This document shows positions 19,577 through 28,215 of a stretch of DNA of 64,000 bases, in pieces. Position numbers and translations under genes: made by a program. How positions within the stretch are numbered: the first letter of the stretch is position 1; each line of letters opens with the position of its first letter. Where the stretch lies: assembly GCF_000472925.1 (NCBI RefSeq), contig NZ_AXAS01000001.1, forward strand, positions 186,001 through 250,000, given 5' to 3'. The notes under the pieces are model-generated. The model was not told the DNA's origin. It ran no database searches and saw only the letters and a program-made list of their open reading frames with translations. Source of the stretch: Bradyrhizobium sp. Ec3.3 (GTDB lineage Bacteria; Pseudomonadota; Alphaproteobacteria; Rhizobiales; Xanthobacteraceae).

Positions 19577-20767
19577 CTAAAACGCCCCCGCCAGCTCCTT
19601 TGCCCCAGCATTGTTGCTGTTGCTGTCCATCCGCGCATCCGTCACCGCCAGCAGCTTCGCCACCGTGTTGTGACGAATCGCGACCGGGTTGCGTTCATAG
19701 CCGCTGCGCTGGAAGAAGTTCGAGGTCGGCACCTGCACGCGCATGGCTTGCGGCATCGTCACCATGTCGAGCCCGGTGCCGTCGCCGGTGAGATTCATCA
19801 TCTCGAGCTCGGCGGCGGTGAGCGGGCGGGTGTACCCCTTGGCGCGCGCGAACAGCACCGAGGTGAGCAGCTTGTGGGTCTGCAGCATCGGCCCGACGTC
19901 GATGTCGAGCACCATGGCGTGCATCGCCCAGCCCTGTGCGGTGTCGCCGATCTTCTCATGCTCCGACCAGGTGTCGGGCACCGACTTCGCCTGCGCCACC
20001 ATCTTCTTCAACACGGCGAGCTTGTGCTCGAGCGTTTTGCGCGCGGCGCCCGAGCTCTGTGCGGTCTTCTCGGAAAGCGCGCGGATCAACTCGTGGCCCT
20101 GCTCGGCGAGCAGCTCGACGCTGTTGGTGGTCAGCAACTGATTGTAGCCCATCGCAGTCGATATCGCGCGCTTGCCGCCATGTTCAATTCCCGCTTGCAC
20201 GTCGTGATTGCCGGTGCCGCCGGTCTCGAACGAATAGACCCGCACCGCCTGCTCGCGCGTCAGCCCGAAAGCGAGTGAATAGCGGGCGTAGGCGCGCTTG
20301 AACTCGACCTCGGTCGCCGGCCGCTGCGGCGTGAACTGGTAGAGATCCTGCGCCGCGCGCAAGAGATCGGCGACGACGGGGATCGGCTTGCGCGGGCGCG
20401 GCTCCGGCTCCTCGGTGGGCTCCGGATTCACCGGCCGCTTCGGCCCGGTATAGAGCGGCGGCTGCTCCAGCACGTAGTCGTCGAGCGTGATCTGCTGCCC
20501 GCCGCGCCGCTTGGCATTGCGGGTGCGGCGTTTCTCGGAGATCGCGCCCCAATAGGCGCCGGCCTCCGCGTCGAAAGCCGCGCGCGCCTCCTGATATTCC
20601 TGGAGGCGCCGGCGATATTCGATGATGGCCTGGGGCGACACCTGCGCCATCGCGTTGCTGACGGCGGGTGGCAGTGCAGACGAGTCGCGCGCAAGCGCGG
20701 GCGGCACGAGCAGGACGAGCGCGAGCGGTGCAAGCGTCAGGGCGCGCCGAATCGGTTGGTGATGCAT
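19577..20767 (-). CDS. Exported protein with lysozyme/transglycosylase-like region
   Basis: A 396-residue protein with a signal peptide (RALTLAPLALVLLVPPALA). A coiled, charged stretch follows (IIEYRRRLQEYQEARAAFDA), then a Pro/Glu-rich linker (NPEPTEEPEPRPRKPIP). The second half has AFGLTREQAVRVYSFETGG and KRAISTAMGYNQLL, which resemble the catalytic-glutamate and S-x-x-G-x-x-Q segments of SLT/lysozyme-fold enzymes. That similarity is my pattern reading, not a confirmed family match. If right, it would act on peptidoglycan in the periplasm. Single leftward gene downstream of the NUDIX gene. Confidence 0.55.
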   Translation of the reverse strand: MHHQPIRRALTLAPLALVLLVPPALARDSSALPPAVSNAMAQVSPQAIIEYRRRLQEYQEARAAFDAEAGAYWGAISEKRRTRNAKRRGGQQITLDDYVLEQPPLYTGPKRPVNPEPTEEPEPRPRKPIPVVADLLRAAQDLYQFTPQRPATEVEFKRAYARYSLAFGLTREQAVRVYSFETGGTGNHDVQAGIEHGGKRAISTAMGYNQLLTTNSVELLAEQGHELIRALSEKTAQSSGAARKTLEHKLAVLKKMVAQAKSVPDTWSEHEKIGDTAQGWAMHAMVLDIDVGPMLQTHKLLTSVLFARAKGYTRPLTAAELEMMNLTGDGTGLDMVTMPQAMRVQVPTSNFFQRSGYERNPVAIRHNTVAKLLAVTDARMDSNSNNAGAKELAGAF

Positions 20768-20825
20768 GGCACCGTTGTAGCAAGCATCGCGTGACTGTCA
20801 GGTTAAAACCCGTTTACGTCTAAGG

Positions 20826-21452
20826 TCATTTCCAGGCGAACACCGGCTGTTCCAGCTCGGCAACGCGGGTTGCGCGCCCCGCCAGCACCTCGCGGAACTG
20901 ATAGATCAGCGCCGCAGTCGGGGCATGGATCAGGCTCTCCTCGTGATGGAAGCGGATCACACGCCGCGCGCTTTCGGGGATGGCGACGAAGTCGAAGGCG
21001 TCCTCGCGCTCGATCGTAGCAAGTGCAATCGGGTGCACGGAGGCGACCTCCTGCGGGTTCGGCACCAGTGTCGTGCCGCTCGCGGCCCAGACCACGACGG
21101 GCGTGATCAGATAGCCGGAGCGGGTCGGGTAGTCGTCCAGGAGGCCGAGCACCGCGTCCGCGCTAAGCCTCAATCCAAGTTCCTCGTCGAGCTCGCGCAG
21201 CGCCGCCTCGACCGGCGTTTCACCTTCATCGCAGCGCCCGCCGGGCAAGGCCCATTGCCCGCGATGAGCGCGCAGGTGAGATGCACGCAAAGTCAGCAGC
21301 AGCGCCGTGTCGCGCCCCTCGCCTGCCGCGGCAAGCGCAATGGCAACCGCGGCGCGCTTCAGCGCCGGCGGCTCGCCATCATCGGGCAGGCGCGCAAACG
21401 CCGCGCAGGCGCCGGCGATATTCCGCCGTGTGGCATCGTCGAACGGTCTCAT
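20826..21452 (-). CDS. NUDIX hydrolase, CoA pyrophosphatase-like
   Basis: A 208-residue NUDIX enzyme. The full NUDIX box G72-x5-E78-x7-REL-x-EE-x-GL94 is present ([10 protein letters not shown] then RELDEELGL), so it should hydrolyse an X-linked nucleoside diphosphate with Mg2+. The [20 protein letters not shown] stretch before the box matches the NuCoA subgroup (YeaB/NUDT7-like), pointing to CoA or acyl-CoA as substrate. The ATG at 21452 is divergent from, and almost touches, the frameshifted thioesterase ORF on the other strand. Confidence 0.87.
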   Translation of the reverse strand: MRPFDDATRRNIAGACAAFARLPDDGEPPALKRAAVAIALAAAGEGRDTALLLTLRASHLRAHRGQWALPGGRCDEGETPVEAALRELDEELGLRLSADAVLGLLDDYPTRSGYLITPVVVWAASGTTLVPNPQEVASVHPIALATIEREDAFDFVAIPESARRVIRFHHEESLIHAPTAALIYQFREVLAGRATRVAELEQPVFAWK

Positions 21453-21525
21453 GATGCTTGACTACACCAGGAGCGCGCTTGATGAAATGAGGCGCAGATG
21501 CCCGCTTTCACAGACGGACTCGGAC

Positions 21526-21950
21526 ATGATCGACAAGGCCGCCGCGAGACTCAAGCACGACGGCTGGGCCGTTGTCGAAACCACCGGCTTCATGCACCTG
21601 ATCGGTCCCCTGTGGGAGCGCCAGGTCGACGGCCAGTATGAATACGCGCTGATCACGCAGGACAAGCATCACAACCGCCGCGGCATGGTGCAGGGCGGCC
21701 TGACGATGACCTTCGCCGATCGCACCTGCGGCATGACCGCGCGCTATGCCACCGGCAAGCAGTACATGGCGACGGTGCAGCTCGACACGCATTTCGTCGA
21801 GGCCGGCAAGATCGGCGACATCCTGATCTCGCGCCGCGCGTGGTGCGCTCGACCCGCAGCCTGATCTTCATGAGCACCGAAGTCACCGTCGACGACCGCT
21901 GCATCGTGATGGCGAATGGGGTGTTCAAGATCTTGAAGGGGCCGGAGTAG
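21526..21950 (+). pseudogene. PaaI/hotdog-fold thioesterase, frameshifted
   Basis: The first frame starts MIDKAAARLKHDGWAVVET and carries the hotdog motif HNRRGMVQGGLTMTFADR, then THFVEAGKIGDILISR, ending prematurely at 21864. The expected C-terminal strand and helix continue in another frame: VVRSTRSLIFMSTEVTV through NGVFKILKGPE with stop at 21948. One missing base near 21835-21842 (around CGCGCCGCGCG) would restore a normal thioesterase of about 141 residues. It is either a true pseudogene or a sequence error. Divergent from the NUDIX gene. Confidence 0.75.
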
Positions 21951-21954
21951 CCTC

Positions 21955-22176
21955 ATTGCAAGACGTCCTCCGACGTCGTCCTGGCGAAAGGCAGGACCCA
22001 TTACCCCATGGCGCAATTGTCGCGCGAGCTCGTAACCACGAGTCTCCACCAAACTACTTCCTGGGGTTATGGGTCCTGGATCAGCACTCGCTCCGCTCGC
22101 TTGTCCAGGACGACGATACTGAAAGAGCACGCGTATTGAAGCAATACTGGATTGCTTCGCTGCACTCGCAATGACG
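21955..22176. repeat. Intergenic composite repeat (GTCGTCCTGGCGAAAGGCAGGACCCAT type)
   Basis: The region opens GTCGTCCTGGCGAAAGGCAG with ACCCATTACCCC and closes with inverted GGGGTTATGGGTCCTGGATC and TTGTCCAGGACGAC. A second unit, CAATACTGGATTGCTTCGCT, ends CGCAATGACG at about 22176. No gene is seen in this roughly 270-bp gap before the aldo/keto reductase. Confidence 0.65.
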
Positions 22177-22224
22177 GAGTGAGATCGCTATGGTGGTACC
22201 CATAAACGCATCGAGGATTGACCC

Positions 22225-23235
22225 ATGCAATACCGCCAGCTCGGCCGCAGCGGCCTGAAAGTGTCGCCGATCTGCCTTGGCACGATGATGTTCGGTGGCC
22301 TCACCAATGAAGCCGATTCCGCAAAGATCATCGCGAAGGCGCGCGAGGCCGGCGTCAACTTCATCGACACCGCGGACGCCTATTCCAACGGCGGCTCGGA
22401 AGAGGTGGTCGGCCGCGCGATCGCCAACAACCGTCACGCCTGGGTGCTCGCCACAAAGCTCGCCAATCCCATGGGCGATGATCCCAATCGCAGCGGGCTG
22501 TCGCGGCGTTGGGTGTTGCAGGCGGCAGATGAAAGCCTGAAGCGCCTCGGCACCGATGTCATCGACATCTACTATCTGCACAAGGAAGACCATGCGACAC
22601 CCCTCGAGGAGACCGTGCGCGCGATGGGAGACCTGATCCGCGCCGGCAAGGTGCGCTATTTCGGCGTCTCGAACTATCGCGCCTGGCGCGTCGCCGAGAT
22701 CTGCAACATCTGCGACCGGCTCGGCATCGACCGGCCCGTGGTGAGCCAGCCTTATTACAACGCGATGAACCGCATGCCGGAGGTCGAGCATTTTCCGGCC
22801 TGCGGCTATTACGGCCTCGGCATCGTGCCCTATAGCCCGCTGGCGCGCGGCGTGCTGACAGGCAAGTACCGCCCCGATGCGCCGCCCGACAAGGAGACGC
22901 GTGCAGGCCGCAATGACACCCGCATGATGCAGACGGAATGGCGTCCCGAGTCCCTCAAGCTCGCGCAGGAGATCAAGCAACACGCGGAGAAGAAGGGCAT
23001 CACCGCCGGCCAGTTCGCCGTCGCCTGGGTGCTCAACTCCGCCTTCGTCACCTCGGTCATCGCCGGCCCGCGCACCGAGGAGCAGTGGGACGACTACATC
23101 CGCGCGCTCGACTATCGCTTCGGCGCAGAGGACGAAGCGCTGATCGACACCCTGGTGACGTCGGGCCATCCCTCGACGCCGGGCTACAATGACCCGGCCT
23201 ATCCGATCGAGGGCCGCCGCGCGCGAACGGCATGA
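22225..23235 (+). CDS. Aldo/keto reductase
   Basis: A 336-residue NADPH-dependent oxidoreductase with a TIM-barrel fold. It opens MQYRQLGRSGLKVSPICLGT, typical of the AKR11/12-like and YajO/Tas-type members. The catalytic tetrad is D48 (FIDTAD), Y53 (AYSNGGSEE), K78 (LATKLA) and H119 (YYLHKED). Later family motifs are YFGVSNYRAW and VPYSPLARGVLTGKY. It should reduce aldehydes or ketones; substrate is not evident. The TPR gene starts 10 bp downstream, so the two probably form an operon. Confidence 0.92.
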   Translation: MQYRQLGRSGLKVSPICLGTMMFGGLTNEADSAKIIAKAREAGVNFIDTADAYSNGGSEEVVGRAIANNRHAWVLATKLANPMGDDPNRSGLSRRWVLQAADESLKRLGTDVIDIYYLHKEDHATPLEETVRAMGDLIRAGKVRYFGVSNYRAWRVAEICNICDRLGIDRPVVSQPYYNAMNRMPEVEHFPACGYYGLGIVPYSPLARGVLTGKYRPDAPPDKETRAGRNDTRMMQTEWRPESLKLAQEIKQHAEKKGITAGQFAVAWVLNSAFVTSVIAGPRTEEQWDDYIRALDYRFGAEDEALIDTLVTSGHPSTPGYNDPAYPIEGRRARTA

Positions 23236-23245
23236 GGAAGTGAGC

Positions 23246-24559
23246 ATGGCGCATCAGGACCGCTACGGGCTTCCGCTCTCCACCACATCCGATGCGGCTG
23301 CGAGCTCCTATCGCGAGGGCGTCGACCTCCTGCTCGCGGGCTGGACGGGCACTGCGGAAGCGCTGGAGCGCGCGACCGAGGCTGATCCTGATTTCGCGCT
23401 GGCGCACATTGCGCGCGCACGCGTGCATTCGTTCTATCAGCAGGGCGAGCTCGCGCGGAAGAAAGCGGGCCTGGCGCGCGAGCTGGTGGCGAAGCGCGGC
23501 ACGGAGCGCGAACGTTCGCACGTCGAGGCGCTGGCGCTCGCGGTCGAAGGGCGGATGCCCGAAGCGCTGGCCGCGACCTTGAAGCATATCGAGGCCTGGC
23601 CGCGCGATGCGGTGGTGCTGGCGCTGCCGCTCGGCGCCTTCGGCCTGTTCGCCTTCTCCGGCATGGCCGATCACGACCGCGCGCGGCAGGATCTCTGCGC
23701 ACGCGTCGCGCATCACTATGGCGAGGACTGGTGGTTCCTGACGCTCTACGGCTGGGCGATCACCGAGAACGGCGATGTTACGCGCGGCCGCGCGATCACC
23801 GAGCGCGGCTTTGGCCTGAAGCGCAAAAATGCGCATGGCGCCCACGCAGTGCTGCATGCCATGTTCGAGGACGGCTCAATCGACGAGGCGGACCGCCTCG
23901 TCGACGAATGGATCGGCGGCTATGACCGTTCCGGAATCCTGCACGGCCATATCCGCTGGCACCAGGCGCTGGGTGCGCTCGAGCACGGCAATGCGGCGCG
24001 CGCGCTCGCGATCTATGCTGACGTGCTGCAACCGTCGATGACACAGGCGCCGCCGCTCAACGTGATCACCGACGGCGCCTCGCTGTTGTGGCGCCTGTCG
24101 GCCTATGGTCACGCTGTGCCGAAAGAGCTATGGATCGAGGCCGACGCCGCCGCGCAAAAGCTGTTTCCGAAATCGAGCATCCCCTTTGCCGACGTCCACA
24201 TGGCGCTGTTCGCGGCCGCCACACAGGATCGCGAAGCACTTGCCGCGCGTCTTGCCGTCATCGAGCAGCGGCTGGCCGACGGCAAGCTGCCTGCGGGCCC
24301 CGTCGTGCCCGCGATCTGCCGGGCGTTCACGGCCTTCGCCGACGAGGATTATGCCGCCTGCGTGCGCCAGCTTGCGCCGGTTCTCAGCCAGGTCGTGCGG
24401 ATCGGCGGCAGCCATGCCCAGCGCGAGCTTATAGAGGACACTTTTATCGTCGCATTGATGCGCAGCGGCGAACTCGCGCGGGCCCATGCCCTACTCGATG
24501 CCCGCCTGCATCGCCGCCCCTCGCTGCGCGATGCGCGCTGGCAGACTGCACTCCAGTGA
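23246..24559 (+). CDS. TPR-repeat protein, TTC38-like
   Basis: A 437-residue cytoplasmic, all-helical protein that resembles the tetratricopeptide repeat protein 38 family. It has the opening DRYGLPLSTTSDAAASSYREG, the family-like DPDFALAHIARARVHSFYQQG, and a GWAITENGDVTRGRAITERG unit near residue 170. A HAHAVLHAMFEDG-like segment (AHGAHAVLHAMFEDG) is typical of the group. The ATG at 23246 has GAGGAA 6 bp upstream. It is probably cotranscribed with the aldo/keto reductase. The function of this bacterial family is unknown. Confidence 0.8.
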   Translation: MAHQDRYGLPLSTTSDAAASSYREGVDLLLAGWTGTAEALERATEADPDFALAHIARARVHSFYQQGELARKKAGLARELVAKRGTERERSHVEALALAVEGRMPEALAATLKHIEAWPRDAVVLALPLGAFGLFAFSGMADHDRARQDLCARVAHHYGEDWWFLTLYGWAITENGDVTRGRAITERGFGLKRKNAHGAHAVLHAMFEDGSIDEADRLVDEWIGGYDRSGILHGHIRWHQALGALEHGNAARALAIYADVLQPSMTQAPPLNVITDGASLLWRLSAYGHAVPKELWIEADAAAQKLFPKSSIPFADVHMALFAAATQDREALAARLAVIEQRLADGKLPAGPVVPAICRAFTAFADEDYAACVRQLAPVLSQVVRIGGSHAQRELIEDTFIVALMRSGELARAHALLDARLHRRPSLRDARWQTALQ

Positions 24560-24569
24560 GAAGTTTCGA

Positions 24570-25043
24570 TCAGGCAGCGCCGAGCCGCTGCCGTGCGCTG
24601 TCGTTGGCGTCGGTGATGCCGCTGGAGGCGCCGGCCTTGCCGAGGCCGAACGGGGGCATGCCGCTGTAGATCGCCTCATAGTCGCCGGCGTGGACCCGGT
24701 AGGTCTCGTGCCAGATGCCGACGTCGCCGCGGCTGTCCTTCAGCCGCCGGTTGAAATCGACCCAGGCCGGCCAGTGTTGCGCGTCATGCGCCCTGGCGTA
24801 GCGCTCCAGATGATCAAAGCTCCGCCAATACTGCACCATGTTGAGAAGGCCGAGCTCGGTGTGGCCGAGGAAGCCCACCTCCCTTGAGGCCTTCTCCAGC
24901 TCCTTGATCATCCTCGGCATGGCGAGCGCGACCGGCAGCCATTTGTGGAGCGCCCACGGCTTGTTGACGCGCATGCCGATCAGAAACACGACGAAATCGC
25001 CTTCGATCCGGCCGGCGACGCGGCTCGGGATGACCTTGGTCAT
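24570..25043 (-). CDS. DUF4188 family protein (monooxygenase-like)
   Basis: A 157-residue protein from the ATG at 25043 ([20 protein letters not shown]). The DUF4188 features are [37 protein letters not shown] and a [20 protein letters not shown] stretch near the C-terminus. The family is related to dimeric ferredoxin-like folds such as phenylacetaldoxime dehydratase or Dabb/ABM-type proteins. The frame is open a further 100 codons upstream, but that part is unlike the family. It converges on the TPR gene 10 bp away. Confidence 0.8.
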   Translation of the reverse strand: MTKVIPSRVAGRIEGDFVVFLIGMRVNKPWALHKWLPVALAMPRMIKELEKASREVGFLGHTELGLLNMVQYWRSFDHLERYARAHDAQHWPAWVDFNRRLKDSRGDVGIWHETYRVHAGDYEAIYSGMPPFGLGKAGASSGITDANDSARQRLGAA

Positions 25044-25303
25044 GCGAAGCCTCCCCGTAGATTTCCGGAGACACTGCCGGAGGGCGGTGGCGGCGACAAG
25101 CTTTGCCACGAAAAAAACATGGCCCTGACGGCAAGTGCGCGCCGGGTCGAGGTTGAGGCGGTTTTCGTGAATCGCCGGCGGGTGGCGCGGTGGTATTCCA
25201 GACGGGCATGTGCTTCGCACAACAAACGGGATCGCAACCAATTGGTAGCTGGATGGTTGAGGCACGGAACTTTTCCGTTTCCGCCACGCGCCATGCGAGC
25301 CCC

Positions 25304-25888
25304 ATGATGCGCCGCCGCTTCCGACCGGTTCTGGCCGCGAGCCTGATTGCTCTCGCAACTCCTTGTTTTGCCGGGTCTTCCGCCCCCATAGGAGTCAACA
25401 ACCAGGCGGAGCCGCAAAACTCCTTCATCGACCTGCTGGCGCTGATGTCAGGCCAATGCAAGACCTTGCGGATCGCGGGGCGCGAGTTCGCCTGCAAGAC
25501 GGTGGCCTACGCCCATGGTGACAAGGGCCGCGTCAATTTCGCGGTCGCGATCGACGACCCCACTGATGACAGCCACGTCGTCTCGTTCTCCGGCGAGAAC
25601 GGCAAGCGCGCCGACGACAATTCCTATGAGCTGCCGATCGACCGCATGCTGCTCAATTCCAAGGACCGGCCCAGGGTCGACGGCCTGCCGGTGCCGGCCG
25701 AGCAGATCTCCACCGGCGTCTGCCGCCAGACCGGCAATTTCGCCGCCCGGCAGGTCTCGAACATCACCTGCACGGCGACCGACAACGAAGGCCGCAGGTA
25801 CGAGCTGCTGTTCGTCTCCGACGGCACGCCGGTGAGCGTGCGCCGCGTCCGGCAGTCCTCACCGTCGATCCAGGATCCGTTCAAGTAG
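25304..25888 (+). CDS. Exported protein of unknown function
   Basis: About 194 residues from the ATG at 25304. The signal sequence is [18 protein letters not shown] with a cleavage site near CFAGSS. The mature part has [39 protein letters not shown] and cysteines in TGVCRQTG and SNITCTATD, suggesting a beta-rich periplasmic domain with disulfides. I do not recognise the family. It is the last intact gene before the mobile-element scar at 26.0-27.0 kb. Confidence 0.65.
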   Translation: MMRRRFRPVLAASLIALATPCFAGSSAPIGVNNQAEPQNSFIDLLALMSGQCKTLRIAGREFACKTVAYAHGDKGRVNFAVAIDDPTDDSHVVSFSGENGKRADDNSYELPIDRMLLNSKDRPRVDGLPVPAEQISTGVCRQTGNFAARQVSNITCTATDNEGRRYELLFVSDGTPVSVRRVRQSSPSIQDPFK

Positions 25889-25998
25889 CCGGCGGACGGC
25901 CGCTTACCTGCCAAGGAGCAGGATGAGGCCCGGGACGACGATCCGCAACGTTTCGTGCTTCATGACGCCCGGTCGCTAGTTTCGGGCTCTCAGCTTGG

Positions 25999-26044
25999 GC
26001 GATCTCCGAATATTTTGAGCTGTCGCGAGCGAAGGAGTCACGAT
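25999..26044 (+). repeat. Decayed second copy of the AraC-gene leader
   Basis: Forty-six bases match 28175-28220, the leader and start of the AraC regulator gene, with four mismatches (shared: CTATTTTG/ATATTTTG, GCTGTCG, GAGCGAAGGAGTCA). At the place where the intact copy has the ATG start codon, this copy reads ACG. The sequence that follows does not resemble the AraC gene, so only the leader survives here, next to the intron/IS scar. Confidence 0.7.
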
Positions 26045-26111
26045 AGCCAGCCGGTGACAGTGCACTTAACTAGCGATTTTGCGATCTATCAGGTCGAGCG
26101 TGCACTGAGTG

Positions 26112-26808
26112 GTCGCGGTAGGGACGCGAGTTGCCTCGCGCCCCCCGCACAGATCCGCACGTGCGGTTTTCCCGCATACGGCTCTTACCTCGGGTGTCTG
26201 ACGGCGAACCGCTGGTTGGGCCAAGGATGCAGGATTTCCGGTTTGGGGAGCCACACGTCCGCGAGCTGCCTCATTTGCTCCCATCCAAGCGAGCGCCTCT
26301 GGCTGCGACGCTTCAGCGTCCGCCACCAGCCTCGAACCACCTCGTCCCGGAAGTTTGCGACCGCCCGCCTGTTGGTCGGTACGGCGTGGTAGTTGAAGTA
26401 GCCACGGATGACTCGCCTCAGCCATTTACCCTGTTCGGGGACTGACTGATGCATACGCCGTCGCAGCTCCTGCTTCACGGCTTGCAACTTCATCCGCCAT
26501 ACGATCGCGGCGGGATTTCCGCTTGATCAGGAACTTGCCCTGCCGCGACTTGCCGCAAATGAAAGTGAAGCCGAGGAAGTTGAAGGTCTCCGGCTTGCCA
26601 AGCCCGCGCCGCTTGCGGTTGTTCGCCGCAAAGCGCCCGAACTCGATCAGTCGGGTCTTCTCAGGATGCAGTGACAGCGCGAGCTCCTTCAGCCGTTCGC
26701 GCAACGTGTCGAGGAAGTACCGGGCGTCATGTTCGCGTTCGAACCCAACGACGAAGTCGTCGGCGCAACGCACGATGATCATGTCGCCCGTGGCCTCGCG
26801 CCGTCGCC
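26112..26808 (-). mobile_element. Group II intron remnant: 3' half with RT/maturase fragment and domains V-VI
   Basis: Read leftward, the fragment begins inside the reverse transcriptase at GDMIIVRCADDFVVGFE, so the palm catalytic motif YADD is CADD here. It continues through LHPEKTRLIEFGRFA and ETFNFLGFTFICGKSRQGKF. It changes frame near 26490 and continues with the maturase domain X: QGKWLRRVIRGYFNYHAVP and LPKPEILHPWPNQRFAVRHP. Just past the stop, 26151-26184 forms a 34-nt domain V (GAGCCGTATGCGGG, AAAA, CCGCACGTGCGGATC). Domain VI follows, with GGGCGCGAGGCAACTCGCGTCC and the CTACCGCGAC end near 26112. The 5' half of the intron is missing. Confidence 0.82.
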
Positions 26809-26960
26809 CACATGCCCTTTACGGCCGGGCAGAACATCCTTGATCCTGTCCCATTGATCGTCCCGAAGGGCGTAGCGGCGCATCTGTCAGCTCAGAATCA
26901 GCTGACACCCCATGAATCACGCCGCTATCCTCTTGTGAATCGCCCAATTGAGGACAGGCC
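26805..26960 (-). mobile_element. IS5-family insertion sequence, left-end fragment with transposase N-terminus
   Basis: From 26883 leftward the frame encodes MRRYALRDDQWDRIKDVLPG and RKGHVGDGA, the N-terminus of an IS5-family (IS427-like) transposase. The reading frame stops at 26779 after it crosses into the group II RT sequence. Upstream are about 77 bases that would be the element's left end: GGGCCTGTCCTCAATTGGGC, a GTCAGCTGATTCTGAGCTGAC hairpin and the transposase ATG. The end abuts CTAG at 26961, the last bases of the porin gene; CTAG-like targets are common for this family. Truncated and inactive. Confidence 0.75.
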
Positions 26961-27779
26961 CTAGTACTTGGCGACGACAGGACCACCAAATTTGTAGCTG
27001 AGGCCGATCCGCACCGTGTTGATGTTGGTGCGATCCCAAGAGAAATTGTTGCCGAAGGTTGGAAACCCAGCCGAGAACACGGAGACGTTCGGGCCCTTGC
27101 CCAAGCTGGAGTAGAGGTATTCAGCCCTCACGATCCAGTTCGCGGCGGCCATCCATTCTGCGCCAGCGCCCACGACGTAGCCCGTGTTCGAGGAAGACGA
27201 TCCCCTGAACACCGCGTCGTAGCCAGTGGAATTGCTGCCCTCGCCGAAGTAGTCCCGCTTGCCCCAAGCGACGCCACCGGTCGCATACAGGAGGACGTTC
27301 GGTGCAACGAGCACGCCGGCTCTGCCGCGGACGGTCGCGAGCCAGGACAGATTCGTTGAAATTGTCGTGAAGCAACTCGCCGCAGGAATAAAAGTACACG
27401 ACGCCGCGCCCCCAGCCGTCCAGATTGTGGTGGCACTGCTGTTCGCCTTCAGGCCTGTCCAGTCGGCTTCGATACCCACGACCGCCTGCGGCGACACCTG
27501 CCAATTATATCCGGCATGAATTGAGCCCGTCACCGAAGAGGCGCTGTTGTTGAAGACCTCATTGTCGGCCCCAAACTTAGCGCCGTTCGGAAGGAAGTTG
27601 TTCGCAACCGACGTACGCGCCCACGCGCCTCCAACGTCGCCACCAATGTAGAATCCGGTCCAGCTCGCGACCGGCGCGGGCATCGGGGCCTTGACATAGG
27701 GCCGGGCCGCGAGGTCGGCCGCTGAGGCCGATCCGGCCATCGCCGCCACCGCTATCAGCGTCAGCAAAATCTTCTTCAT
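26961..27779 (-). CDS. Omp31-type outer-membrane beta-barrel protein
   Basis: A 272-residue outer-membrane protein of the Omp25/31 (OMP_b-brl) type common in Rhizobiales. The signal peptide is MKKILLTLIAVAAMAGSAS, followed by AADLAARPYVKAPMPAPVAS and WTGFYIGGDVGGAW. Alternating beta-strand segments run to the C-terminal IGLSYKFGGPVVAKY, whose final aromatic residue is typical of barrel proteins. The ATG at 27779 is used; eight codons upstream are also open. Its last codon directly touches the IS fragment, but the C-terminus looks complete. It probably forms a pore or structural barrel in the outer membrane. Confidence 0.9.
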   Translation of the reverse strand: MKKILLTLIAVAAMAGSASAADLAARPYVKAPMPAPVASWTGFYIGGDVGGAWARTSVANNFLPNGAKFGADNEVFNNSASSVTGSIHAGYNWQVSPQAVVGIEADWTGLKANSSATTIWTAGGAASCTFIPAASCFTTISTNLSWLATVRGRAGVLVAPNVLLYATGGVAWGKRDYFGEGSNSTGYDAVFRGSSSSNTGYVVGAGAEWMAAANWIVRAEYLYSSLGKGPNVSVFSAGFPTFGNNFSWDRTNINTVRIGLSYKFGGPVVAKY

Positions 27780-28215
27780 GTCAAACCCCAAACTTTTGCC
27801 CATGTGGACGGTGCGAGCACACCATCCGTTTCTGTGTTTCGTCTATAGCTGGATCCGTCGGCACGGCTGTATCCGACCGGCGCAGATTGAGGATAGTCCG
27901 ACGAGCCTGTCGCCGTCTTGGAACGCACCGCCAATCGTTTCACCATCAGCGCCCTGCGGGCGTGACGGCGGCGCCGTGATGCAGAACGGCCACGGGCAGA
28001 AGCGCCCCCAAAGTGGTTTCAAGCGCAACGGCAAACTGAATCTGTCCGCGTCGCTCGCGGCTTGATGGCGGCGCGATCAAAGCGCGGGGAGATACCGGGT
28101 TCGCCCCGATTGGACTCCAGCGCCAAACGTGTAGATTGAGGCGATCTCCGCTGGCGCTGGCCTTTCGCTTGCGCGCGATCTCCGACTATTTTGGGCTGTC
28201 GAGAGCGAAGGAGTC
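27780..28215. promoter_or_regulatory. Divergent promoter region between the porin and the AraC regulator
   Basis: No gene is seen in these 436 bases. The part near the AraC gene has GCGATCTCCG twice, at 28141-28150 and 28175-28184, a direct repeat that could be an operator (inference), and GAAGGAG a few bases before the AraC ATG. A 66-base stretch at 28023-28088 is about 77 % identical to 30013-30078. No clear -35/-10 pair could be chosen by eye. Confidence 0.4.

Noticed and set aside
22081-23247. A 388-codon frame antisense to the aldo/keto reductase
   Set aside because: The reductase has its full catalytic tetrad; the antisense frame is compositionally biased.
26066-26111. Extension of the intron RT frame past 26112
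   Set aside because: The maturase ends at a stop before domain V; sequence beyond the CTACCGCGAC end should be flanking DNA.
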